Positions 43,990-54,866 of a stretch of DNA of 64,000 nucleotides are shown piece after piece. Source of the DNA: Reyranella massiliensis 521 (lineage in GTDB: Bacteria > Pseudomonadota > Alphaproteobacteria > Reyranellales > Reyranellaceae); the NCBI RefSeq assembly GCF_000312425.1, contig NZ_HE997181.1, positions 2,950,729-3,014,728 of the forward strand, given 5' to 3'. The notes under the pieces were generated by a model that was not told the origin of the DNA, did not search any database, and was given only the letters and a program-made list of their open reading frames with translations. Every line of letters begins with the position of its first letter. Within the stretch, counting starts at the first letter, position 1. The position numbers and the translations under genes are program-made.

Positions 43990-46953
43990 CTACTCCAGCG
44001 CGGCGGCGAGGACCTGGGCGACGTGCAGCGCCTGGCGGTCGGCGCCGTCGGCGATCTGGTGGCGGCAGGAGGTGCCGTCGGCCACGACCAGCGTATCGGC
44101 ATCGGCCTTGCGCACGGCCGGCAGCAGCGACAGCTCGGCCATGGCCATCGAGGTTTCGTAATGCTCGGCCTCGTAGCCGAAGCTGCCGGCCATGCCGCAG
44201 CAGCTCGACTCGATGGGCGTCACCTTGAGATCGGGCACCAGGCCCAGCACTTCCTGTACCGCGCTCATCGCCCCAAAGGCCTTCTGATGGCAGTGGCCGT
44301 GCAGCAGCGCCGTCTTTTCCCGCAGCGGCTTGAGATCGAGCGCCAGCCGGCCTTCCCGCTTCTCGCGGGCAAGGAATTCCTCGAACAGCACGGCGTTGTC
44401 GGCCACGACCTTGGCGTCCTCGCCGAGATTCATCGCCAGGAACTCGTCGCGCAAGGTGAACAGGCACGAGGGTTCGAGCCCGATGATGGGCACGCCCTTG
44501 ACGGCGAAGGGACGGAGCGCGTTCAGGAGTCGCCTGCCCTCGCTCCTCGCCCGCTCGACCTGGCCGGTCGAAAGATAGGTGCGACCGCAGCAAAGCGCCG
44601 GCGCCCCCAGGGTCGGCCAGGCCACCGCCACCTTGTGGCCGGCAGCCGTGAGCACGCGGCGAGCGTCGTGCAGGATCTCCGGCTCGAAATTGTTCGAGAA
44701 GGTATCGGCGAAGATCACCACCGTCGCGTCACGATCGTCGACCTCGGTGGTGGTAAGGAACGTGTCGCCGCGCCATTGCGGCAGACGGCGCTGCTTCGCA
44801 AAGCCCAGATAGCTCTGCACGAACCACGCCGCGTTGAACAGCCAGGGGAGCCGCCGCGCCCACGGTGCCATCGACGGCACGGCGCCGATCATCCGGTCGC
44901 GCCAGGTGAGGCCGCGCGCCATGGTCCGCGCCGACTTCACCTCGATCTTCATGCGCGCCATGTCGACGCCGGTCGGGCAATCGCGCTTGCAGCCCTTGCA
45001 GCTCACGCAAAGGTCCATCGCCGCGGCGACATAGTCGGAGCGCAACGCTTCGGACCCGAGCTGGCCGGAGAGCGCAAGCCGAAGCGTGTTGGCACGGCCG
45101 CGCGTCAGATGCTTCTCGTCGCGGGTCACGCGGAAGGACGGGCACATCGTGCCGGCGTCGAACTTCCGGCAATGGCCGTTGTTGTTGCACATCTCGGCAG
45201 CCTTCGCGAAGCCGCCAGTGCTGTCGCCGCCGCTGCCGGGTTCGGTCAGGGCCTCGGTGCGCGGATCGTTCTGGACGTTCCATGCCGACCAGTCGAGCGC
45301 GGGCGTATAGTCGATGGTCTTGTACCCCGGCTTGAAGCGGAAGAGGTTGCGATCGTCCATGCGCGAGGGCCGCACGATCTTGCCGGGATTGAGGATGCCT
45401 TGGGGATCGAACAGGTCCTTGACCGTCTCGAAGGCCTTGGTGAGACGCGGACCGAACTGCCATCCCACCCATTCCGAGCGCACCAGCCCGTCGCCGTGCT
45501 CGCCGGAATAAGCGCCCTTGTATTCGCGCACGAGGGCCGACGCCTCCTCGGCGATGGCGCGCATCTTGGTGGCACCCTCGCGGCGCATGTCGAGGATCGG
45601 CCGCACATGCAGCGTGCCGACCGAGGCGTGGGCATACCAGGTGCCCTTCGTGCCGTGCTTCTCGAAGACATCGGTGAGGCGCTGCGTGTAGTCCGCGAGA
45701 TGCTCCAGCGGTACGGCGCAGTCCTCGATGAAGGAGACGGGCTTACCGTCGCCCTTCATCGACATCATGATGTTGAGACCGGCCTTGCGAACCTCCCAGA
45801 GCGCGGCCTGCGGACCGGGCTCCGGCATCTCGACGACACTGCCCGCCATGCCGAGATCGCCCATCAGCTCGACCAGCCGCGCGAGATCGCGAAGCTGGTC
45901 CTCGCGCTCCTCCCCGGCGAACTCGACCAGCAGAATCGCTTCAGGCTTGCCGATCAGCGCCCGCTCGATGACGGGGCGAAAGGCGGGATTGGCACGCGCG
46001 AGCTCGATCATGGTGCGGTCGACCAGTTCCACCGCCGCCGGCTTCAGCTTCACGATGTGCTGGGCGCTGTCCATCGCCTTGTAGAAGCTCGTGAAGTTCA
46101 CGACGCCCAGCGTCTTGTGCTTCGGGACTGGCGCGAGCTTCAAGGTCAGCCGCTCGGTGACCGCGAGCGTGCCTTCGCTGCCAACCAGGAGATGCGCGAG
46201 ATTGACCGAATTGTCGGTCGTGTAGGGCCGCTCCGACTGCGGAAAGAAGATATCGAGATTGTAGCCGCCGACCCGCCGCAGCACCTTGGGGTACATGCGC
46301 TCGATCTCGTCGCGCTCGGCAAAGGCAAGCTCGGCCACCTTGTCGGCAATGGCACGGACCGATGCCGGCATGTCCTCGGGCCGCGCCGAACCGAAGCGCG
46401 CCCGCTCGCCGCTGGCCAGGATGGCATCAATGGAGGCGACGTTGTGAACCATGTTGCCGTAGCGGATGGAGCGCGAGCCGCAGGAATTGTTGCCGGCCAT
46501 GCCACCCAGCGTGCACTGCGCCGAGGTCGAGACATCGACCGGATACCAGAGCCCGTGCGGCTTCAGCCAGGCGTTGAGCTGGTCCAGCACCACGCCGGGC
46601 TGCACCGTGACCTGCGCCTTGTTCTTGTCGAACCCCACGATCTCGCGCAGGTACTTCGAGCAATCGATGACCAGCGCTTCGCCGACCGTCTGGCCGCACT
46701 GCGAGGTCCCCGCCCCGCGCGGCAGGATCGCGGCCTTGGCATCGCGCGCCACGTCGATGGCAAGCCCGAGATCGGTCTCGTCGCGTGGCACGACAATGCC
46801 CACCGGCTCGACCTGGTAGATCGAGGCGTCGGTCGAGTAGCGCCCACGCGAGGCCCTGTCGAAGAGGACCTCGCCTTTGAGAGTGCGTTTAAGATTCTGT
46901 TCGAGCGTGCTCAGTCTAGTTTCACCCCGGCCGCCGCGACGACCTTCTGCCAT
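43990..46953 (-). CDS. FAD/FeS 2-hydroxyacid dehydrogenase (GlcD-GlcF-type fusion, D-lactate/D-2-hydroxyglutarate dehydrogenase family)
   Basis: 987 residues. The FAD-binding domain (about 45-260) has LPRGAGTSQCGQTVGEALVI and TLGGMAGNNSCGSRSIRYG. The FAD-oxidase C-terminal domain follows (about 270-530). A ferredoxin-like region has CNNNGHCRKFDAGTMCPSFR and LCVSCKGCKRDCPTGV (about 600-700), and CCG-type FeS/quinone domains have PALCCGRTYL and ESSCCGMAGSFG (about 780-960). It oxidises a D-2-hydroxyacid to a 2-oxoacid and passes electrons to the quinone pool. The start overlaps the end of the Bug-type binding protein gene by 43 bases, so the start could be later. The context with serine-glyoxylate aminotransferase suggests glycolate or a related acid. 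Confidence 0.9.
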   Translation of the reverse strand: MAEGRRGGRGETRLSTLEQNLKRTLKGEVLFDRASRGRYSTDASIYQVEPVGIVVPRDETDLGLAIDVARDAKAAILPRGAGTSQCGQTVGEALVIDCSKYLREIVGFDKNKAQVTVQPGVVLDQLNAWLKPHGLWYPVDVSTSAQCTLGGMAGNNSCGSRSIRYGNMVHNVASIDAILASGERARFGSARPEDMPASVRAIADKVAELAFAERDEIERMYPKVLRRVGGYNLDIFFPQSERPYTTDNSVNLAHLLVGSEGTLAVTERLTLKLAPVPKHKTLGVVNFTSFYKAMDSAQHIVKLKPAAVELVDRTMIELARANPAFRPVIERALIGKPEAILLVEFAGEEREDQLRDLARLVELMGDLGMAGSVVEMPEPGPQAALWEVRKAGLNIMMSMKGDGKPVSFIEDCAVPLEHLADYTQRLTDVFEKHGTKGTWYAHASVGTLHVRPILDMRREGATKMRAIAEEASALVREYKGAYSGEHGDGLVRSEWVGWQFGPRLTKAFETVKDLFDPQGILNPGKIVRPSRMDDRNLFRFKPGYKTIDYTPALDWSAWNVQNDPRTEALTEPGSGGDSTGGFAKAAEMCNNNGHCRKFDAGTMCPSFRVTRDEKHLTRGRANTLRLALSGQLGSEALRSDYVAAAMDLCVSCKGCKRDCPTGVDMARMKIEVKSARTMARGLTWRDRMIGAVPSMAPWARRLPWLFNAAWFVQSYLGFAKQRRLPQWRGDTFLTTTEVDDRDATVVIFADTFSNNFEPEILHDARRVLTAAGHKVAVAWPTLGAPALCCGRTYLSTGQVERARSEGRRLLNALRPFAVKGVPIIGLEPSCLFTLRDEFLAMNLGEDAKVVADNAVLFEEFLAREKREGRLALDLKPLREKTALLHGHCHQKAFGAMSAVQEVLGLVPDLKVTPIESSCCGMAGSFGYEAEHYETSMAMAELSLLPAVRKADADTLVVADGTSCRHQIADGADRQALHVAQVLAAALE

Positions 46954-47900
46954 TTCTCGATTTCGGTGCGGATGCGCTTGGCAAAGTCAGCCGGCTTCTC
47001 GCCGCCGACCTGCGCGAGCTGATCCTTCCAGATGGTCTGGAGCTTCGGATTGGCCAGCGCCTTGACCACCTCTGCGTACATACGATCGACGATCGGCTGC
47101 GGCGTGCCCTTGATGGCCCACAGGCCGTACCAGGTCGACACGAGCCAATTCGGCACGCCGATCTCGGCCGCCGTCGGCATGTCCGGATACTCCGGCACGC
47201 GCTTCTGGGTCGCCACCGCAAGGCCCTTCAGCTTGCCTGCCTTGATCTGCTGCGCCGAGGTGCCCATGCCGTCGAACATCATGTCGGCATTGCCGGCAAG
47301 CAGGTCCTGCATCGCGGGGCCCGCACCGCGATAGGGTACGTGCGTGATCTCGGTCTTGGTTTCGAGCTTGAACAGTTCGCCCGCCAGATGATGCGCCGTG
47401 CCGGCGCCGGCCGAGGCGTAGTTCACCTTGCCGGGATTGGCCTTCACGTAGGCGATGAACTCGGCGGCCGTATTGACCGGCACCTTGCTGGGATTGATCG
47501 AGATCACCTGCGGCACCAGCGCCACCATGGTGATCGGCTCGAAGTTCTTCTCCAGATCGTAGTCGAGGTTCTTGTAGATCGACGGGGCGATCGTGTGGTG
47601 GATGGCGCCGACGAAGAAGACGGAACCGTCGGGCTTCATCTTGGCGGCCTGCGAGGCGCCCACCGTGCCGCCTGCCCCGCCCTTGTTGTCGATGATGATC
47701 TGGCAGCCGAGCTGCTCACCGACCTGGGCAGCCAGCGGCCGCGCGAAGACATCGGTGCCGCCGCCGGCCGGGAACGGGTTGACCCAGGTGATCGTCTGCG
47801 GTGGCCAGCCCTGCTGGGCACGCGCCACCGCGGGTGCCGCCAGGGTGGCGGCAAGCCCGAGCTTCAGCGCATTGCGGCGCGTGGAAAAAGTCGACGTCAT
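46911..47900 (-). CDS. Tripartite-tricarboxylate transporter binding protein (Bug family), orphan
   Basis: 329 residues. The N-terminus reads MTSTFSTRRNALKLGLAATL with a twin-arginine-like motif, ending APAVARAQQ. The mature protein shows the Bug pattern WPPQTITWVNPFPAGGGTDV, GASQAAKMKPDG and HVPYRGAGPAMQDLLAGNADMMFD. These proteins bind carboxylates for TctAB-type permeases, which are not encoded here. The start shares bases with the stop of the GntR gene (TAATG), and the hydroxyacid dehydrogenase gene follows with overlap, so ligand and enzyme substrate may be related. Confidence 0.92.
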   Translation of the reverse strand: MTSTFSTRRNALKLGLAATLAAPAVARAQQGWPPQTITWVNPFPAGGGTDVFARPLAAQVGEQLGCQIIIDNKGGAGGTVGASQAAKMKPDGSVFFVGAIHHTIAPSIYKNLDYDLEKNFEPITMVALVPQVISINPSKVPVNTAAEFIAYVKANPGKVNYASAGAGTAHHLAGELFKLETKTEITHVPYRGAGPAMQDLLAGNADMMFDGMGTSAQQIKAGKLKGLAVATQKRVPEYPDMPTAAEIGVPNWLVSTWYGLWAIKGTPQPIVDRMYAEVVKALANPKLQTIWKDQLAQVGGEKPADFAKRIRTEIEKWQKVVAAAGVKLD

Positions 47901-48595
47901 TATTCGTTTCCTCCCTCAAGGATCTCACTGTCTTGATTATTCATCGTAGCCAGCACCGCCTGCTGCTTCGCCCGCAGGTGCCGGATGAGGAGATCACGTA
48001 GCGCAGCGCCATCGCGCGCGGCAAGGGCTGCGATCATGGAACGATGTTCCGCAACCGCCTGATCCCATTTCGCGCGATTGAGGTTGGAGCGGAAGCGGAG
48101 CGCGTGCAGGCGCGCGTTGAGCATCCGGTAGGTCTGGCCCAGCACCGCATTGCCGGCGATGGCATTCAGGCGGTCATGGATGGCGCGGTTGATGCGATAG
48201 TAAGCTGGAAGATCGTGCTGGGCATGCGCCGCCTCCATTTCCGCCTGCAACGCGCGCAAATGGACGATATCGCCATCGGTCACCCGGGCGACAGCGAGTT
48301 CCCCCGCCAGCCCCTCCAGGGCCGCCATGACCTCGAAGCCATCCCGTACATCGTCCGGCGACAGGGCCACGACCTGCGCGCCGCGATTGGGAAGCTGAAC
48401 CAGTAGCCCATCGGCGGCCAGCATACGGAAGGCTTCGCGGAGTGGTGTGCGCGAGACGCCCAGCCGTTCGCAGAGCTCGCGCTCGTTCAGCTTGGCGCCC
48501 GGCTGCAACCCGCCTTCGATGATCAGGGTGCGCAGCCGCTCGGCCGCCGCCTCCGGCAAGCTCGATCGGGCGATGGGGAAGGAAGAGCCATCCAT
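47900..48595 (-). CDS. GntR-family regulator (FadR/FCD subfamily)
   Basis: 231 residues. The winged helix is at about 15-75 (ERLRTLIIEGGLQPGAKLNE, then RLGVSRTPLREAFRMLAADG). The FCD ligand domain occupies about 80-225, with metal-type residues in NRAIHDRLNAIAGN and AEHRSMIAALAARDG. Such regulators respond to organic acids. A palindromic TTGTATACAA site lies between this gene and the divergent aminotransferase, so it probably controls both directions. The downstream binding-protein gene is coupled by a TAATG overlap. Confidence 0.93.
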   Translation of the reverse strand: MDGSSFPIARSSLPEAAAERLRTLIIEGGLQPGAKLNERELCERLGVSRTPLREAFRMLAADGLLVQLPNRGAQVVALSPDDVRDGFEVMAALEGLAGELAVARVTDGDIVHLRALQAEMEAAHAQHDLPAYYRINRAIHDRLNAIAGNAVLGQTYRMLNARLHALRFRSNLNRAKWDQAVAEHRSMIAALAARDGAALRDLLIRHLRAKQQAVLATMNNQDSEILEGGNE

Positions 48596-48613
48596 GTGTC
48601 TGGACTCAACTTG

Positions 48614-48633
48614 GCATATTGTATACAAAATGC
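48614..48633. promoter_or_regulatory. Palindromic GntR operator between the regulator and aminotransferase genes
   Basis: A 10-base perfect palindrome, TTGTATACAA (48619-48628), extends to 20 bases with one mismatched pair (GCAT at the left, ATGC at the right). FadR-subfamily regulators recognise TNGTNNNACNA-type sites, which this fits. It sits 18 bases from the regulator start and 27 bases from the aminotransferase start, so it can block both promoters. Confidence 0.72.
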
Positions 48634-48660
48634 AAGTGAACAGTTGGAAAGGCTGAAATC

Positions 48661-49857
48661 ATGCGCCTGAACTCCCATCCGAGCGGCCGTCACTTCCTGC
48701 AAATTCCTGGGCCGACCAACGTTCCAGACCGCGTTCTTCGTGCGATGGATCATCCGACGATCGATCATCGCGGCCCCGAGTTCAACGCGTTGGCCAAGAA
48801 AATCCTGCGATCTGTCCGGCAAGTTTTCCAGACAAAACAACCGGTTATCATCTATCCCGCATCTGGTACGGGAGCTTGGGAAGCCGCCCTCGTGAACACC
48901 CTGTCGCCCGGCGACCAGGTGCTGATGTGGGAGACCGGCCACTTCGCTTCCTTGTGGAAGAAGATGGCCGACAAGCTTGGAATCAAATCAGAATTTATGG
49001 GTGGCGATTGGCGCAAGCCGGCCGATCCCGCGGCCATCGAGAAGCGCTTGAAGGAAGACACCGGCCACGCCATCAAGGCGGTCTGTATCGTCCATAATGA
49101 GACCTCGACGGGTGTCGTGAGCGACATCTCCGCCGTCCGGCGCGCGATCGACGCCGCCAAGCATCCCGCCCTGCTGCTGGTCGACACGATCTCTTCGCTG
49201 GGATCGATCGACTACCGTCACGACGCCTGGGGCGTCGATGTCACGGTCGCGGGCTCGCAGAAGGGCCTGATGCTGCCGCCCGGCCTCTCCTTCAATGCGG
49301 TGAGCGAGAAGGCAGTCGCAGCCTCGAAGTCCTCCAAGATGATCAAGGCCTTCTGGGGTTGGGACGAGATGCTGGCGTCCAACGCCAACGGCTGGTTCCC
49401 CTACACGCCCGCCACCAACCTGCTCTATGGCCTCAACGAAGCCTGCGACATGCTGCTGGAGGAAGGGCTCGGCGCCGTGTTCGCCCGCCACACCCGCCAT
49501 GCCGAGGCGACGCGCGCCGCGGTCACCGGCTGGGGGCTGGAGATCCTGTGCAGCGATCCCAAAGCCTATTCGGGCTCTCTGACCGCCATCGTGATGCCCG
49601 AAGGCCACGACGCCGACGCCTTCCGCAAGGTCGCCCTGGAGAACTTCAACCTGTCGCTCGGCCAGGGCCTCACCAAGGTCGCGGGCAAGGTCTTCCGCAT
49701 CGGCCATCTCGGCGACTTCAACGACCTGATGCTGATGGGCACGCTGTCGGGCGTCGAGATGGCGCTGGGCCTGGCCAAGGTCCCGCACAAGACGGGCGGT
49801 GCCCAGGCTGCCCTCACCTACCTCCGCGACACCGCGCCGGGCGCACGCCGCGACTAA
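48661..49857 (+). CDS. Serine-glyoxylate (alanine-glyoxylate) aminotransferase
   Basis: 398 residues, class V PLP fold. The N-terminus has FLQIPGPTNVPDRV and DHPTIDHRGPEF, and the PLP lysine is Lys201 in VTVAGSQKGLMLPPG. The C-terminus has FRIGHLGDFNDLMLMGTLSGVEM. The match is to the serine-glyoxylate aminotransferases of the serine cycle and glyoxylate pathway, which convert glyoxylate plus serine to glycine plus hydroxypyruvate. A close relative is alanine-glyoxylate aminotransferase. It is divergent from GntR, whose operator lies in the shared intergenic region, linking it to the hydroxyacid dehydrogenase module. Confidence 0.92.
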   Translation: MRLNSHPSGRHFLQIPGPTNVPDRVLRAMDHPTIDHRGPEFNALAKKILRSVRQVFQTKQPVIIYPASGTGAWEAALVNTLSPGDQVLMWETGHFASLWKKMADKLGIKSEFMGGDWRKPADPAAIEKRLKEDTGHAIKAVCIVHNETSTGVVSDISAVRRAIDAAKHPALLLVDTISSLGSIDYRHDAWGVDVTVAGSQKGLMLPPGLSFNAVSEKAVAASKSSKMIKAFWGWDEMLASNANGWFPYTPATNLLYGLNEACDMLLEEGLGAVFARHTRHAEATRAAVTGWGLEILCSDPKAYSGSLTAIVMPEGHDADAFRKVALENFNLSLGQGLTKVAGKVFRIGHLGDFNDLMLMGTLSGVEMALGLAKVPHKTGGAQAALTYLRDTAPGARRD

Positions 49858-49864
49858 GGCAACC

Positions 49865-50491
49865 TCAGTCGTCGCTGAATTCTTCGTTGATGCAGAGGAA
49901 CAGCCGCGTCACGCCGCTGCCGGAAAGCGGCGGCGAACGATGCACTACGGACACGGCCTTCGCCCGCTGCACGCCCTTGAACAGGCCCACGGCAAAGCGC
50001 GGCAGCTCGTTCAGCGCGCCGCGATAGCGCCGCTGCGCGCGCAACGCCCGCGCGGCCTGCTCGAGCGGCGGCCACTGCGTACCGGGGCCCCGATAAGTCG
50101 CATTCAGGCGCAAACCGACATAGTCGCGGTGGAAGCGCCAGCAGCCGTCATGGTCGAGGGCTTCGATTCTGAGATCCACACGCGCCGCGCCGGAGATCCG
50201 GCCGAAGCTGGCCGCGAGACCAGCCACATCGTCGATCAGGCAAGCACGCGCGGGACAGTCACCGAGATCGGCGTCGTCGCATAACGCGGCGAACTGCGCC
50301 GGCACCTCGGCTGGCGTGGCAACGAAGCGGCCGTCAGGCAGCTTCTCCGGCGGCAGAGCGTCGAGCCATGCCGCAAGCCCCGACGGAGCGGGCCGTGCCC
50401 ACACCGCAAGGGCAACATCTTGATCGACGATGCGGTCGAGGACGGCTTCTTCGCCAGCCTCGACGATCGGCGAACCGGATCCCAGGTTCAT
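49865..50491 (-). CDS. DUF1826-family protein
   Basis: 208 residues. The conserved core near residues 113-140 is CWRFHRDYVGLRLNATYRGPGT, and the C-terminal HRSPPL with LCINEEFS is also typical for the family. No signal peptide or helix is apparent. The family has no proven function; it tends to be associated with zinc homeostasis (Zur control, COG0523 GTPases), and a Zur-like box lies directly upstream here. The histidine and cysteine in the core could bind metal. The stop is 7 bases from the end of the convergent aminotransferase gene. Confidence 0.82.
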   Translation of the reverse strand: MNLGSGSPIVEAGEEAVLDRIVDQDVALAVWARPAPSGLAAWLDALPPEKLPDGRFVATPAEVPAQFAALCDDADLGDCPARACLIDDVAGLAASFGRISGAARVDLRIEALDHDGCWRFHRDYVGLRLNATYRGPGTQWPPLEQAARALRAQRRYRGALNELPRFAVGLFKGVQRAKAVSVVHRSPPLSGSGVTRLFLCINEEFSDD

Positions 50492-50500
50492 CCGATATTT

Positions 50501-50523
50501 GGTACATTATAACATCATGTACC
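50501..50523. promoter_or_regulatory. Zur-like operator upstream of the DUF1826 gene
   Basis: The minus-strand ATGTTATAATGTACC (50501-50515) matches 13 of 15 positions of the enterobacterial Zur box core ATGTTATAATATAAC. GGTACAT and ATGTACC additionally form an inverted repeat across 50501-50523. It begins 10 bases from the start codon, a repressing position. Zur control under zinc sufficiency is inferred; no zur gene is in the window. Confidence 0.6.
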
Positions 50524-50536
50524 GTCAACCAACCCA

Positions 50537-51931
<1,395 letters not shown>

Positions 51932-51966
51932 TCAAGCAAGAGACACAACGACGCACAGAAATGAAC

Positions 51967-52979
51967 CTACGGCGTGAGAGGACCGGGATCGCCGCCGACC
52001 GGACGACGCAGGCAGGCGACGTGATGGCCTTCCGCGACTTCGATCAGCGGCGGCACCGTCACCTTGCACTCGGCGACCGCGTAGGGACACCGCGTATGGA
52101 AATGGCAGCCGGGCGGCGGCTTGGCCGGGCTCGGAACGTCGCCCTGCACGATGCGCTTGCGCTGGCGGCGTCGCTTGGGGTCAGGCGCGGTCGCCGCCGA
52201 AAGCAGCGCCTCGGTGTAAGGATGCAGCGGCTGCGTGAAGAGCGTGCGCTTGGGCGCCAGCTCGACGATGCGCCCGAGATACATCACGGCGATGCGGTGG
52301 CTGATGTGCCGCATCACCGCGAGATCGTGGCTGATGAAGAGATAGGCCAGCCCGTATTCTTCCTGCAGGTCGATCAGCAGGTTCAGCACCTGCGCCTGCA
52401 CCGACACGTCGAGCGCGGAGACCGGCTCGTCGGCCACGATCACGTCGGGATTGACCGACAGCGCCTTGGCGATGCCGAGCCGCTGGCGCTGGCCGCCGGA
52501 AAATTCGTGCGCGAATTTGCGCATCGCCTCGGGCCGGAGCCCCACCCGCCGGAAGAGCTGCGCCACCTTCTCGTCGCGCGCCGCGCCCCGGGCGATGCCG
52601 AAGTTCTCCAGCGGCTCGCCCACGATCGTGCCCGACGGCAGGCGCGGGTTCATCGAGGAGTACGGATCCTGGAAGATCGTCTGGATGCGCCGGCGATGCG
52701 GCCACATGGCGCCCGGCTTGAGATGGGTAATGTCCTCGCCGCCCAGCGCGATGCGCCCGGCCGTCGGTTCGATCAGCTTCAGGACGACTTTGCCGATTGT
52801 CGACTTCCCACAACCGGACTCGCCCACCAGGCCGAGCGTCTCGCCGCGACGGATCGAGAAGGAAACACCGTCGACCGCCCTCACCTCCCCGACACGGCGC
52901 TGCAGCAGGCCGCCGTGGATCGGAAAGTGCTTTACGAGGCCCTCGACCTGAAGGACGGGCTGGCTATCGAACTTGTCGC

Positions 52980-52983
<4 letters not shown>
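51967..52983 (-). CDS. dppF: Peptide ABC transporter ATP-binding protein DppF-like
   Basis: 338 residues. Walker A is [13 protein letters not shown], with the signature [15 protein letters not shown], Walker [13 protein letters not shown] and the H-loop [10 protein letters not shown]. The C-terminal oligopeptide-transport domain has the cysteines of [11 protein letters not shown], typical of DppF/OppF FeS-like tails. The start overlaps the dppD stop (ATGA). It is the last gene of dppABCDF. Confidence 0.94.
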
Positions 52984-53987
<1,004 letters not shown>

Positions 53988-53989
53988 GG

Positions 53990-54865
53990 TCAGAGCCGCC
54001 TCGCCAGCCGCGGATCGAGCCGGTCGCGCAGGCCGTCGCCCAGCAGGTTCACTGCCAGCACGGTGACGGCCAGGAACGCACCGGGGATCAGGATGGTCCA
54101 GGGGGCGATCTGAAAGTAGGTGCGCCCCTGGGCGATGATGTTGCCCCAGCTCGGAATTTCCGGCGGCACGCCGGCGCCCAGGAAGCTCAGACCCGCTTCG
54201 ATCAGCATGGCCGAGGCACAGACATAGGTCGACTGTACGATCAGCGGCGCCAGCGTGTTGGGCAGCACGTGGCGCAGTAGGAGCTTCAGGTTCTTGGTGC
54301 CGCCGGCGATGGCGCTTTCGATATAGGGCTGGGCCCGGATCGACAGCACCACGGCGCGCACCACACGCACGATGCGCGGCACTTCGGGGATGACGATGGC
54401 CACGATCACGATGCCGAGGCCGGGCCGCGATAGGGTGATGAGCGCGATGGCGAGCAGGATCGAGGGGATCGCCATCAGCCCGTCCATGATGCGCATGACA
54501 AACCCGTCGACCCTGCGGAAGTAACCGCAGGCGAGGCCCAGCGCGAGGCCCAGCACGCTCGAAAAGGCCGCCACCGAGAGGCCGACGATCAGGGAGACGC
54601 GTGCGCCGTAGATCGTGCGGGAAAAGACGTCCCGGCCGAACTGGTCGGTGCCGAACCACCAGCGCTCCGACGGCGGACGCAGCCGGTTCACGGGCGAGAG
54701 CTTCAACGGGTCGTTGGGCGCGATAAAGGGGGCGAAGACCGCCATGACGATCAACGCCACGAGCAGGGTGGCGCCGAAGGCAATGGTGGGATTGCGCCGC
54801 ACCGCCGTCCACAGCGAGAAGCGGCGGGCAACCGGCAGGTCGAGATCGTCGGCGATAACGGCCAT
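53990..54865 (-). CDS. dppC: Peptide ABC transporter permease DppC-like
   Basis: 291 residues with six helices. The N-terminal OppC-type region has AVFAPFIAPNDP and WWFGTDQFGRDVFSRTIYGA, and the permease coupling loop reads SAIAGGTKNLKLLLRHVLPN. It forms the channel with DppB. Stop and start codons abut its neighbours within 2 bases on both sides. Confidence 0.95.
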   Translation of the reverse strand: MAVIADDLDLPVARRFSLWTAVRRNPTIAFGATLLVALIVMAVFAPFIAPNDPLKLSPVNRLRPPSERWWFGTDQFGRDVFSRTIYGARVSLIVGLSVAAFSSVLGLALGLACGYFRRVDGFVMRIMDGLMAIPSILLAIALITLSRPGLGIVIVAIVIPEVPRIVRVVRAVVLSIRAQPYIESAIAGGTKNLKLLLRHVLPNTLAPLIVQSTYVCASAMLIEAGLSFLGAGVPPEIPSWGNIIAQGRTYFQIAPWTILIPGAFLAVTVLAVNLLGDGLRDRLDPRLARRL

Positions 54866-54866
54866 G

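Noticed and set aside
43819..47022. 1067-codon open frame on the plus strand, opposite the GlcD-type dehydrogenase
   Set aside because: It is an antisense shadow with biased composition and no recognisable motifs. The minus-strand gene has complete FAD and FeS domains.
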